DNA from: Gammaproteobacteria bacterium | GTDB taxonomy: Bacteria; Pseudomonadota; Gammaproteobacteria; Steroidobacterales; Woeseiaceae | Assembly (NCBI GenBank): GCA_029884165.1 | Contig: JAOUIH010000021.1 | Coordinates: 1-50,219, forward strand | Length of the DNA: 50,219 bases | Reading direction: 5' to 3' | In this document: positions 14,639 to 21,590 of the stretch, one piece after another | How the letters are laid out: every line of letters begins with the position of its first letter | How positions within the stretch are numbered: position 1 is the first letter of the stretch | Position numbers and translations under genes: made by a program | Notes under the pieces: generated by a model | Database searches by the model: none | Told to the model about the DNA's origin: nothing | The model's input: the letters and a program-made list of their open reading frames with translations, nothing else

Positions 14639-15361
14639 ATGCCAGTGCACAAGCATACGCTAGCCGCCGCGGGCGCGGTCTTCTCCGCATTCTTCGGGGC
14701 TGCCGCATCCGCGCAGGACAACGCTACGGCGATCGAGCAATGCGCCGGCATCGAAGCGGCCGACGCACGCATCCGCTGCCTGGAGGAAGCCATAAGGCGG
14801 ATGTCTTCCGCCCCGGCGGAGGCCGTTACGCCGGATCGGGTCCAGCCTGCGCGTGAAGAGCGGACAGAGCAGGCCGCGGTCGCCACGCCCGCGGAGAGCC
14901 CGGATCTCGCCGCACCGCCGAAACCGGAACCGGAACCGGCGAGTGCGCCGCAGCCGGGCGTCGCGTCGGCAAGCACCCCGGAAGTCAGGACCGCAACGGG
15001 ATCCGCGAGCGCTCCGGCCGATCCGGGACCGGTCGAGCAACCGTCCACCGATTCGGCTGAATCGGCGCTGGACCGGATGGGCACGGAGCAATTGCCCGTC
15101 GACAAGGCGGAGGACGATCTCGTCGACGTGCGGATTCCGGCCACGGTCGTCGCGTTCGATTTCGTTGGCCGCAACAAGCTCCGCATGCGCCTCGAGAACG
15201 GCCAGGTCTGGCGGCAGATAGACGCCGATCGCGGCGACTTCTACCCGATGCTCCGCGGCACGGACAGCTTCGAAATCGAACTCTGGCAGACGAGCCTGGG
15301 CGGCTACCGGATTCGACTCCTGCCAACCAACCGCACCGCCCGGGTCCGGCGGGTCCAATAA
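14639..15361 (+). CDS. Exported protein with a proline/alanine-rich linker and small C-terminal beta domain
   Basis: This 240-aa protein has a signal peptide ending in AAASAQ. A short region with two cysteines (EQCAGIEAADARIRCLEEAI) comes next. A long low-complexity linker follows, rich in P, A, E and S and encoded partly by ACCGGA repeats at 14922-14939. The C-terminal domain of about 80 residues contains LENGQVWRQIDADR and GGYRIRLLPTNRTARVRRVQ. That end is a common uncharacterised module in gammaproteobacterial exported proteins. A strong GGAGCAGGAG precedes the ATG. It is a single gene ending just before a shared terminator. A periplasmic role is likely, and the function is unknown. Confidence 0.8.
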   Translation: MPVHKHTLAAAGAVFSAFFGAAASAQDNATAIEQCAGIEAADARIRCLEEAIRRMSSAPAEAVTPDRVQPAREERTEQAAVATPAESPDLAAPPKPEPEPASAPQPGVASASTPEVRTATGSASAPADPGPVEQPSTDSAESALDRMGTEQLPVDKAEDDLVDVRIPATVVAFDFVGRNKLRMRLENGQVWRQIDADRGDFYPMLRGTDSFEIELWQTSLGGYRIRLLPTNRTARVRRVQ

Positions 15362-15363
15362 AA

Positions 15364-15391
15364 AAGCGGCGCATCCAGGGATGCGCCGCTT
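15364..15391. terminator. Bidirectional intrinsic terminator
   Basis: AAGCGGCGCATC (15364-15375) pairs perfectly with GATGCGCCGCTT (15380-15391) over 12 bp with a 4-nt loop. On the minus strand the stem is followed by TTTTTATT. On the plus strand a weaker CCTTTTG follows. It lies between two convergent genes that end at 15361 and 15413, so it serves both and is stronger for the TonB receptor mRNA. Confidence 0.85.
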
Positions 15392-15412
15392 CCTTTTGCT
15401 GCCCGCGTCTTC

Positions 15413-18400
15413 TTACTGGAGCACGACCGAAACGGTCGCGAACCAGGTACGACCGAAGAAGTCGTAGCCCGAAGACGATACTGCGTTGTTGCGGTTCGGT
15501 CCTTCCGACGTGTCGATCAACGGCGGATCCTCGTCGAAGGCGTTGCTGACGCCGACCGAGGCCGACCAGTTGTCCTGCAGGTACGTCAGCGACAGGTCGG
15601 TGTACCAGATTCCGTCGACGTAGTCGACGTCCCGGCTGTTCGGCGCCGCGTTGAAGGCGCAGCAGCCATCCAGCGGGTTCGGCCGAAACGCGTCCGGGTT
15701 GTCCTGCTGCTGCTCGCCGATGTAGCGATTCTGCATCAGGACTTCCCAGTCGCCGCGCGTCAGCGACAGCGTGCTGGTGAACTTCCACTCCGGCGTGCCG
15801 ATCTCGCCCAGGTTGTCGTCGCGATCGTCGGGTCCGAAGATCTGGACTTCCTGCTCGAGCTGGTTCGTCGTCGCAGTCGCCCACGCGATGTCCGTGCCGA
15901 TGCTGTCCATCGTCCACAGCAGGCGCGTATTCAGGTCCACACCTTTCGCGGTCGCTTCACCGATGTTGATGAACGAGACGTCGACGAAATTCAGGATGTT
16001 GGTGGCCGGATTGTTGCCACCCGGCCGTCCCGTCAGGCCGCAGAACGGGCTCGTCAGGTTCGGGAAATCCTGGTTCGTGTAGCACTCGCCGATGATGAAG
16101 TCAGCCGTCGGCTCCTCGACCGTGTCGCGGATCTCGATCGACCAGTAGCTCAAGGCCATGTCGAAATCGAACGCCTGCGTCCAGGGCTGGCTGAACTGGA
16201 TCGTCGTCGTGTACGAATCCGACGTCTCGGCGAGCAGCGTGGTCGTGCCACCCGTCGAGGTCGGGATCGTCGTGACGCCCTGCGTGCCGAGCACCGTCGT
16301 ATCCGGCTGGCCGTCGCCGTTCTCGTCCGTAAAGATGACGCCATCGGCAATACAGTTGTCGATGATGATCGCGGTCAGCGGATCGTTCTGGTCCAGCGCC
16401 TGGATGTTGTTGTTGATGCAGGGGTCGCTGGCGCCGGAGATGCCGCCGCCCTGGTCTGCCAGGAACTGCTCGCGCAGGTTCGGTGCCCGGAACGAGGTGC
16501 CGGCCGACGCGGACAGGGCGAGGTAATCGAGAGGCGTCCAGATGACGCGCGCGCGCCAGGTGGTCTCGTTACCGAAGTTCTCCTCCTCCGTATAGCGCAC
16601 AGCGCCGTCGAGGTTCAGGGTCTCCAGCAGCGGGATGTTGATTTCGCCGTAGACTTCCCAGATGTCGCGTTCGCCGATCGTCTCGCCTTCCTGCAGCGGG
16701 TTCTCCGCGGCGTTCAGGCCCAGCACGCCGGTGATGTCGTTCTGCGACGAAATCGCGTCAGTGCGGAATTCCGCGCCGACCGCGGCACCGACGGAGCGGC
16801 CATCGATCTCGAAGATGTCGCCGGTCAGGAAGCCGCCCACCATCGTCTGCTCGACGACGGTGCGATTCGTGCGGTTGCCGACCAGGAACTTGGTTTCCTC
16901 GGGCGTGAACACACCTTCGCCGGTCGCGCCGCCGTCGTACATGTTCGGGTTGCCCCAGTTGATCGGTACGCAACCCGTCAGGGTATCGAACGAGCCGAGC
17001 TGCGACGTGTTGTTGCCGATGTCGCAGGTCGGGTTGCCGTTGACGTCGAGGCGCACGCCGCGCGTCGCCTGCACGAGATGGTTCTCGAACAGGATCGGCT
17101 GCGCCTGGAAGCCTATGCCACGATCGTACGAATAGAAGCCCTCGTAGGACCAGCTCGAGTCGCCCAGGTCGCCGCGCAGGCCGGTCACGAAGCGGAAGTG
17201 ATTCCTTTCCACGTCGCGGGTCTGCGGCACGCTTTCCAGCGTGATGATCGGCGCCATGTCTCCCGGGAACGGGTTCAGCGGGTTGTCGACCAGGACCGGT
17301 ACGCCATTGGCATCGACATCGATGATCGTCGTGTCGGGTTCACCGTCGCCGTCCGTGTCCACCTCGACTTCGCGCGGAATCAGCCCCGGTACGTCCGGGA
17401 AGATCTGCTCGGTCGCTGCCCGGCTGAAGGTCGTGCTCTGCAGGTAGTAGGCTTCGAAGAACACTTCCTCGTTCGACCACCAGTCGAGATCGAGCTTGCC
17501 GGTCGTGACGGCCGACACCCGCTCCAGCTCCGCGATCAGGTCGCCCGCGCGGCGTTCGTCCTGGTCATTGTAGAAGTCGTGGTACGGGAAGTTCGTGCTG
17601 CCGCGCTGTCCGTCCGTGCCGGCGCCAGGCGCGAAGCCGTAGTCGTAGTAACCGGCAGGCGCCGCCGGGATCTGCGCATAGCTCGTGAAGTTCTGGATGC
17701 CGAGATCCGACTGGGCCGCAGAAATGCCCGGGTTGTAGAAGAAGAAGATCTCCGCACGATCATCCTGCGTGAACGGCAAAGCGGGATCGGTGAAGTCCAG
17801 CGACAGGATCACGTTGTCGAAGAATCCGTCGCGGTCGACGATCTGGAGACCGCCGTCTTCGTACACCTCGATGCTGCGGAACGAGCGCGAGAAGTCGCGG
17901 TCGCCGACCAGCACCCGCTGCCGGTCGAAGAACTCGGCACCGAAGGTCAGGCTGGCACGATCGCTGACCGCACCCGCGATCATCGAGATCTGGTTGACGT
18001 TACCGCCCTTGTCCGTCGGCGATTCGACGTTGGCCGTAACTTCGAATCCCTCGAACTCGTCGCGCAGGATGACGTTCGCGACGCCGGCCACGGCGTCTGC
18101 ACCATATACGGCCGACACGCCTTCAGTCAGGATTTCCACACGCTCGACCATCGAGAACGGGATCAGGTTGATGTCCGGCTGAGCCGGGGCCCCGCGTACG
18201 CCGTTGGAGCCCATGCGGCGCCCGTTGACCAGGACGAGCGTGCGCTCGGGTCCGAGTCCGCGCAGGTCGATGCTGGTCGAGCCAACACCGCCGGTCGGCG
18301 GGGCTTCAGTGGCGTTCGAATTGCCGGCATTCGTATTCAGCGTCGCGTCGATCTGGTTACCGTTGGCGACCGTCGTCCGCTGCAGCATCTCGGCGATGCT

Positions 18401-18631
18401 GGAAATACCGAGCTGGCGGCCGCTAGCGACGTCCAGCACCTGGATCGGCGACGGGCTCGAATATTCGTCGCGGCGGATACGAGTTCCCGTCACGACGACC
18501 TCTTCTACCTGCCCCTGTTCGCCTTCGAGGACGGCGTCCTCGTCCTGTGCCTGGGCCGGTACTGCCAGCACGCATGCAAACGCAAGCGGCAGTCCCGCGG
18601 CGATGCGCAGGAAATGCTTAAGATCTGACAT
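15413..18631 (-). CDS. TonB-dependent outer-membrane receptor
   Basis: This 1072-aa outer-membrane active transporter has a signal peptide ending in VPAQAQ. A TonB-box-like region follows (VEEVVVTGTRIRRDE). The plug domain comes next (IAEMLQRTTV, DLRGLGPERTLVLVNGRRMG, ERVEILTEGVSAVYGADAVAGVANVI). A 22-strand barrel with large loops ends in GRTWFATVSVVLQ. Two loops near residues 421-433 and 767-777 carry calcium-binding-like runs (DTDGDGEPD, DENGDGQPD), and several cysteine pairs are present. ATG 18631, with GGGGAG upstream, replaces the longest-ORF start at 18766. The ligand is unknown. Receptors of this build take up peptides, glycans or other large molecules. It is divergent from a Tat-exported aminotransferase, which may act on the imported material (inference). 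Confidence 0.93.
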   Translation of the reverse strand: MSDLKHFLRIAAGLPLAFACVLAVPAQAQDEDAVLEGEQGQVEEVVVTGTRIRRDEYSSPSPIQVLDVASGRQLGISSIAEMLQRTTVANGNQIDATLNTNAGNSNATEAPPTGGVGSTSIDLRGLGPERTLVLVNGRRMGSNGVRGAPAQPDINLIPFSMVERVEILTEGVSAVYGADAVAGVANVILRDEFEGFEVTANVESPTDKGGNVNQISMIAGAVSDRASLTFGAEFFDRQRVLVGDRDFSRSFRSIEVYEDGGLQIVDRDGFFDNVILSLDFTDPALPFTQDDRAEIFFFYNPGISAAQSDLGIQNFTSYAQIPAAPAGYYDYGFAPGAGTDGQRGSTNFPYHDFYNDQDERRAGDLIAELERVSAVTTGKLDLDWWSNEEVFFEAYYLQSTTFSRAATEQIFPDVPGLIPREVEVDTDGDGEPDTTIIDVDANGVPVLVDNPLNPFPGDMAPIITLESVPQTRDVERNHFRFVTGLRGDLGDSSWSYEGFYSYDRGIGFQAQPILFENHLVQATRGVRLDVNGNPTCDIGNNTSQLGSFDTLTGCVPINWGNPNMYDGGATGEGVFTPEETKFLVGNRTNRTVVEQTMVGGFLTGDIFEIDGRSVGAAVGAEFRTDAISSQNDITGVLGLNAAENPLQEGETIGERDIWEVYGEINIPLLETLNLDGAVRYTEEENFGNETTWRARVIWTPLDYLALSASAGTSFRAPNLREQFLADQGGGISGASDPCINNNIQALDQNDPLTAIIIDNCIADGVIFTDENGDGQPDTTVLGTQGVTTIPTSTGGTTTLLAETSDSYTTTIQFSQPWTQAFDFDMALSYWSIEIRDTVEEPTADFIIGECYTNQDFPNLTSPFCGLTGRPGGNNPATNILNFVDVSFINIGEATAKGVDLNTRLLWTMDSIGTDIAWATATTNQLEQEVQIFGPDDRDDNLGEIGTPEWKFTSTLSLTRGDWEVLMQNRYIGEQQQDNPDAFRPNPLDGCCAFNAAPNSRDVDYVDGIWYTDLSLTYLQDNWSASVGVSNAFDEDPPLIDTSEGPNRNNAVSSSGYDFFGRTWFATVSVVLQ

Positions 18632-19112
18632 AGCTGTGTTCTCCCCAATTGCAGATTTTGTCCTCCCGATCCGGCCCGGCCTTTTTGTAGCCGGTTCCGA
18701 ACGGAAGTCCGCATTTCGACTCTCGCCCAGCCCGGCTGGCCGCCGCCTGTTGCGGACATCGGTCACCTATGGCGAGAGAAGATGTGCGCAGAATAATCAG
18801 CCCGTTTGTGCCGGATTGCAAATTTGCTGTTGCGCTTCGGGTCATGCCGGGGTGGTCGACTGCCAAGGCAGGATTTTTTTAGTACAAAAAACAACAATAT
18901 AGGGTCATATCTCGGTTGTTACTTATATGCCACAAAGTTCGCTCGCGGCCACGCATTCCTGCGCCTGCGCAGAGCCTGCCGGGGCGATCCCGTCTCCACG
19001 CGGGCGCCCGCCCGCGCGGCGTTGCGCTTGCCGCAATCGGCTCGCGCCAGCCGTTTCCGTCCTTGCCTCGCTCGCGTAGCATGTTCCCCCGGATGAAACA
19101 GGGGAAGCTGTG
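18632..19112. other. 481-bp divergent intergenic region with an AT-rich patch
   Basis: No credible gene lies here. Frames exist but lack ribosome binding sites. The notable part is about 18870-18925, a strongly AT-rich patch inside GC-rich sequence. It has T7 and A6 runs around AGTAC and an inverted repeat AACAAC (18890-18895)/GTTGTT (18915-18920). Closer to the receptor gene is a perfect palindrome at 18818-18827. A weak minus-strand promoter candidate (TTGCAA, 17 nt, GATTAT) overlaps that palindrome. Confidence 0.5.
18818..18827. promoter_or_regulatory. Palindrome GCAAATTTGC, possible operator of the TonB receptor gene
   Basis: This perfect 10-bp palindrome lies about 190 bp upstream of the receptor start codon. 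It overlaps a weak sigma-70-like pair on the minus strand (TTGCAA, 17 nt, GATTAT). Its position suits a repressor or activator site, but no regulator gene is adjacent and the sequence matches no box I know with confidence. Confidence 0.25.
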
Positions 19113-20222
19113 ATGCAGGTCAGAATCAGTCGACGGTCGGTGCTGGGCGGCCTTTTCGGAGGCGCCGCGGGCCTTGTGCTTCCGCCCGCGGCTATTGCGC
19201 AGCTGGTCGGTCCGGCGCACGGGATCATACGGCTGACCTCTAACGAGAACCCGTACGGTCCGAGTCCTGCCGCGCTGAAGGTAGCCGAAGAGGCATCAGC
19301 AAGCGGCGCGTTCTACCCCGGCCGAATTTCCGGCGACCTCATTCGGGTCATTGCGGAACGGGAAGGCATTGGCGCCGACGGCGTCGCGCTGTCGTCCGGT
19401 TCGAACGAGGCGCTGTGTGCGGCCGCGATGGCCTGGGGACGGCACGGCCGTGTGCTGGCGCCGGCGCTGACCTACGACCTGCACCTGGGATACGCAGAGC
19501 AGAACGGCGTCGAGGTCGCGACCGTGCCGCTGGATCCGGACATGGGCATCAATCTTGGCCGGCTGGCGGCGGCGGTCGATGACAGGACCAGCCTGGTCTA
19601 CGTCTGCAACCCGAACAACCCGACCGGCATGCTGCTCGACGGTGACGACCTGCGGGCTTTTTGCCGCGAAGTCGGCAAGCGGGCAACCATCGTCGTCGAC
19701 GAAGCCTACAACGAGCTGACCGGGGACCCGGCTTACAGCTCGATGATGAACCTCGTGCGCGCGGGCGAAAACGTCATTGTGATGCGGACGTTCTCCAAGA
19801 TTTTCGGAATGGCCGGTATGCGCATCGGCTACGCGATGGGCCGGCCGGACCTCATCGGGCGCGTGCGCGATTCCGTTATGTCCTGGCCGAACATCGTGGG
19901 CCTGGCCATGGCCTACGTGAGCTACACGGACGATGAGTTCATCGCGTTTTCGCGCGACAGGATCCTTGAGGGGCGCAAGATCGTCAGCGAGGCCTTCCGT
20001 AGGAACGGCGTCGAGCCGCTGCCGTCGGAAACGAACTTCGTTTTCGCCGATATCGGCGTCGATGTAAACGAACTGGCTGCGCGGATGCGCGATAGAAATA
20101 TCGAGATTCGCCGCTCTTACCCGCCGTATGACACCTGGATGCGTGTGAGCATGGGCAAACTCGACGAGCTCGAAATCTTCGCGGACGTGTTCGACGAGCT
20201 CTACCCGCAAGCGAAGGGTTGA
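19113..20222 (+). CDS. Tat-exported HisC-like PLP aminotransferase
   Basis: This 369-aa class I/II aminotransferase resembles histidinol-phosphate aminotransferase. It has RLTSNENPYGPSP at the start of the domain, the cofactor loop NPNNPTG, DEAYNEL, and the Schiff-base lysine K229 (TFSKIFGMAG). What sets it apart is a twin-arginine signal: S6-R-R-S-V-L (ISRRSVLGGLF) and a hydrophobic stretch ending PPAAIAQ. Folded, PLP-loaded export through Tat is therefore predicted. An in-frame GTG at 19110 directly precedes the chosen ATG, and AGGGGAAG lies upstream. It is divergent from the TonB receptor, so it may process an imported amino compound in the periplasm. It is unlikely to be the biosynthetic HisC because no his genes are nearby. 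Confidence 0.9.
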   Translation: MQVRISRRSVLGGLFGGAAGLVLPPAAIAQLVGPAHGIIRLTSNENPYGPSPAALKVAEEASASGAFYPGRISGDLIRVIAEREGIGADGVALSSGSNEALCAAAMAWGRHGRVLAPALTYDLHLGYAEQNGVEVATVPLDPDMGINLGRLAAAVDDRTSLVYVCNPNNPTGMLLDGDDLRAFCREVGKRATIVVDEAYNELTGDPAYSSMMNLVRAGENVIVMRTFSKIFGMAGMRIGYAMGRPDLIGRVRDSVMSWPNIVGLAMAYVSYTDDEFIAFSRDRILEGRKIVSEAFRRNGVEPLPSETNFVFADIGVDVNELAARMRDRNIEIRRSYPPYDTWMRVSMGKLDELEIFADVFDELYPQAKG

Positions 20223-20253
20223 ATCGCCCGCGCGGCAGGTCCTGCAGGAGCTC

Positions 20254-20913
20254 CTACGGGAAATTGCGCCTGGCATCCGCGCGCAGGCCGTTGAACTCGT
20301 AGCCGAACAGCTCGATGTCGAAGCGCCAGTGTTCGGCCACCCTGGCAATCAGCGCGTCGTCGTACATCTCGCGGTAGCCGCGGTGGACTGTGCGGTTCAC
20401 ATGCGGCAGCGGCGGCGCCTTGACGCCGATACGGCGGCAGATTTCCTCGTAATCGTCCGCCAGCGTTTCGAAGCGGCCTATGTAATCGACGATGACGCCA
20501 TCGTCCTCGCAAACGAAGCCCGACTGGCTGCGCCTGGCGCGCTCGATCTCCCAGTCGACGTACTCGCCGAAGGAGCCCATGGCGCTCACCCTGCGATGGT
20601 GCCGGTGCGCTTTCGTGGTGCCCAGATAATGGTAGGTGGAGACCAGCCAGTCCCAGGGATTCCGGACGAATGCGAACTTGAAGAAACCGTCCCAGACCTC
20701 GGCGGGCAGCTGGCGCCGCAACTGGCTGGCGGTCGTGTGCACGGGAAAATAGCGCCGCCGGTAATCCCGGACCAGTCCGACTTTGGCGAGCCCCTTGCTC
20801 AGCGGGTCCGTCGGCGGATTGTGGCCGAACTGTTCGAGGGCCGCGATCATGCTGGTACCGGCGGCCTTGTTGACGTGAACGAAGATGAACCTGTGGCTGA
20901 TCGACAAGAGCAT
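20254..20913 (-). CDS. Sulfotransferase family 2-like protein
   Basis: This 219-aa protein has the PAPS-binding features of carbohydrate-type sulfotransferases. The 5'-phosphosulfate loop is near residues 10-21 (FVHVNKAAGTSM). The 3'-phosphate motif is near 81 (FAFVRNPWDWLVSTYHY). PAPS-dependent sulfation of a glycan is the family reaction. No signal peptide is present, so it should act in the cytoplasm or on the inner membrane face. The ATG at 20913 is preceded by a purine-rich GGAATCCTGAC. It follows a small exported protein gene on the same strand (21-nt gap) and converges on the Tat aminotransferase gene. A second, different sulfotransferase lies in the glycan cluster at 40184. Confidence 0.85.
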   Translation of the reverse strand: MLLSISHRFIFVHVNKAAGTSMIAALEQFGHNPPTDPLSKGLAKVGLVRDYRRRYFPVHTTASQLRRQLPAEVWDGFFKFAFVRNPWDWLVSTYHYLGTTKAHRHHRRVSAMGSFGEYVDWEIERARRSQSGFVCEDDGVIVDYIGRFETLADDYEEICRRIGVKAPPLPHVNRTVHRGYREMYDDALIARVAEHWRFDIELFGYEFNGLRADARRNFP

Positions 20914-20934
20914 GTCAGGATTCCGACCGGGGCC

Positions 20935-21333
20935 TCAGAGCAGCCCTTTCTTCTTCGGCTCGTAGAGCTCGAGCTCTTCACGGGTCAACTCCTCGACCTT
21001 CACGGTCCAGCGCGCCAGGGTCGCGCTGACGCGAACCCGGTACGAGCCGCCCTCCTTGAATAGGCGCACGCCATTGCCGGGGCGCTTCGTCTGCACGATG
21101 CGGCCGACGAGGAAACCGGTCTTGCCGTCCAGCAGGGAGATCTCGATGGCCATCGCATTCTGGTAGTCGCTGTTGACCCGCCAGTCGAGGATCCACGGCG
21201 CCTCGACCTCGAACTCGGCCGTCGTCGCGGTCCCGGTCCCGGAGAACTCCTGGACCAGTTCCGCGGCGCCGGCCGGCACCACGAGCAGCAGCAGGGCGCC
21301 GAGCACCCCCGGCCCATGTCGCATCAGATTCAT
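20935..21333 (-). CDS. Small exported protein of unknown function
   Basis: This 132-aa protein has a signal peptide (GPGVLGALLLLVVPAGAAE) and a compact mature part with alternating beta-like segments (WILDWRVNSDYQNAMAIEI, SYRVRVSATLARWTVKVEEL). It has no cysteines and ends in a charged EPKKKGLL. The beta-rich build suits a small periplasmic or surface domain. The frame is open to 21612, but ATG 21333 is preceded by GGGAAGC and starts the signal peptide, so I use it. The sulfotransferase gene follows after 21 nt and is probably in the same transcript. I do not recognise the family. Confidence 0.72.
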   Translation of the reverse strand: MNLMRHGPGVLGALLLLVVPAGAAELVQEFSGTGTATTAEFEVEAPWILDWRVNSDYQNAMAIEISLLDGKTGFLVGRIVQTKRPGNGVRLFKEGGSYRVRVSATLARWTVKVEELTREELELYEPKKKGLL

Positions 21334-21578
21334 AGCTCTGCTTCCCAGCTCGTAGAGGGTCGTAAGATAGCAGCCCGGTAAGTCCGCCGCAGCCGATAGC
21401 GGGCACCAGGCGGCACGACCGCTGCCTGCAGACCCGGGCTGGCGGCCGTTGCATATGGCGTTACATCGTCGGAACGACCACGTGTATGGCCGGTCGATAA
21501 AGAAGGCATAATCCCGTGCCGGCCGCCGTGCGGTTTCCTGCCGAAACTCGCCGCCGTCGTCGTGGGGCCGTAATACCC

Positions 21579-21584
21579 GGGGGA
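21579..21584 (+). promoter_or_regulatory. Ribosome binding site supporting a TTG start
   Basis: GGGGGA sits 6 nt before TTG 21591. The open frame runs back to GTG 21516, which has no comparable site. Starting there would put an Arg-rich tract ahead of the signal peptide. A -10-like CATAAT at 21507-21512 would then place the transcript start just upstream of this site. Confidence 0.55.
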
Positions 21585-21590
21585 TTACCG

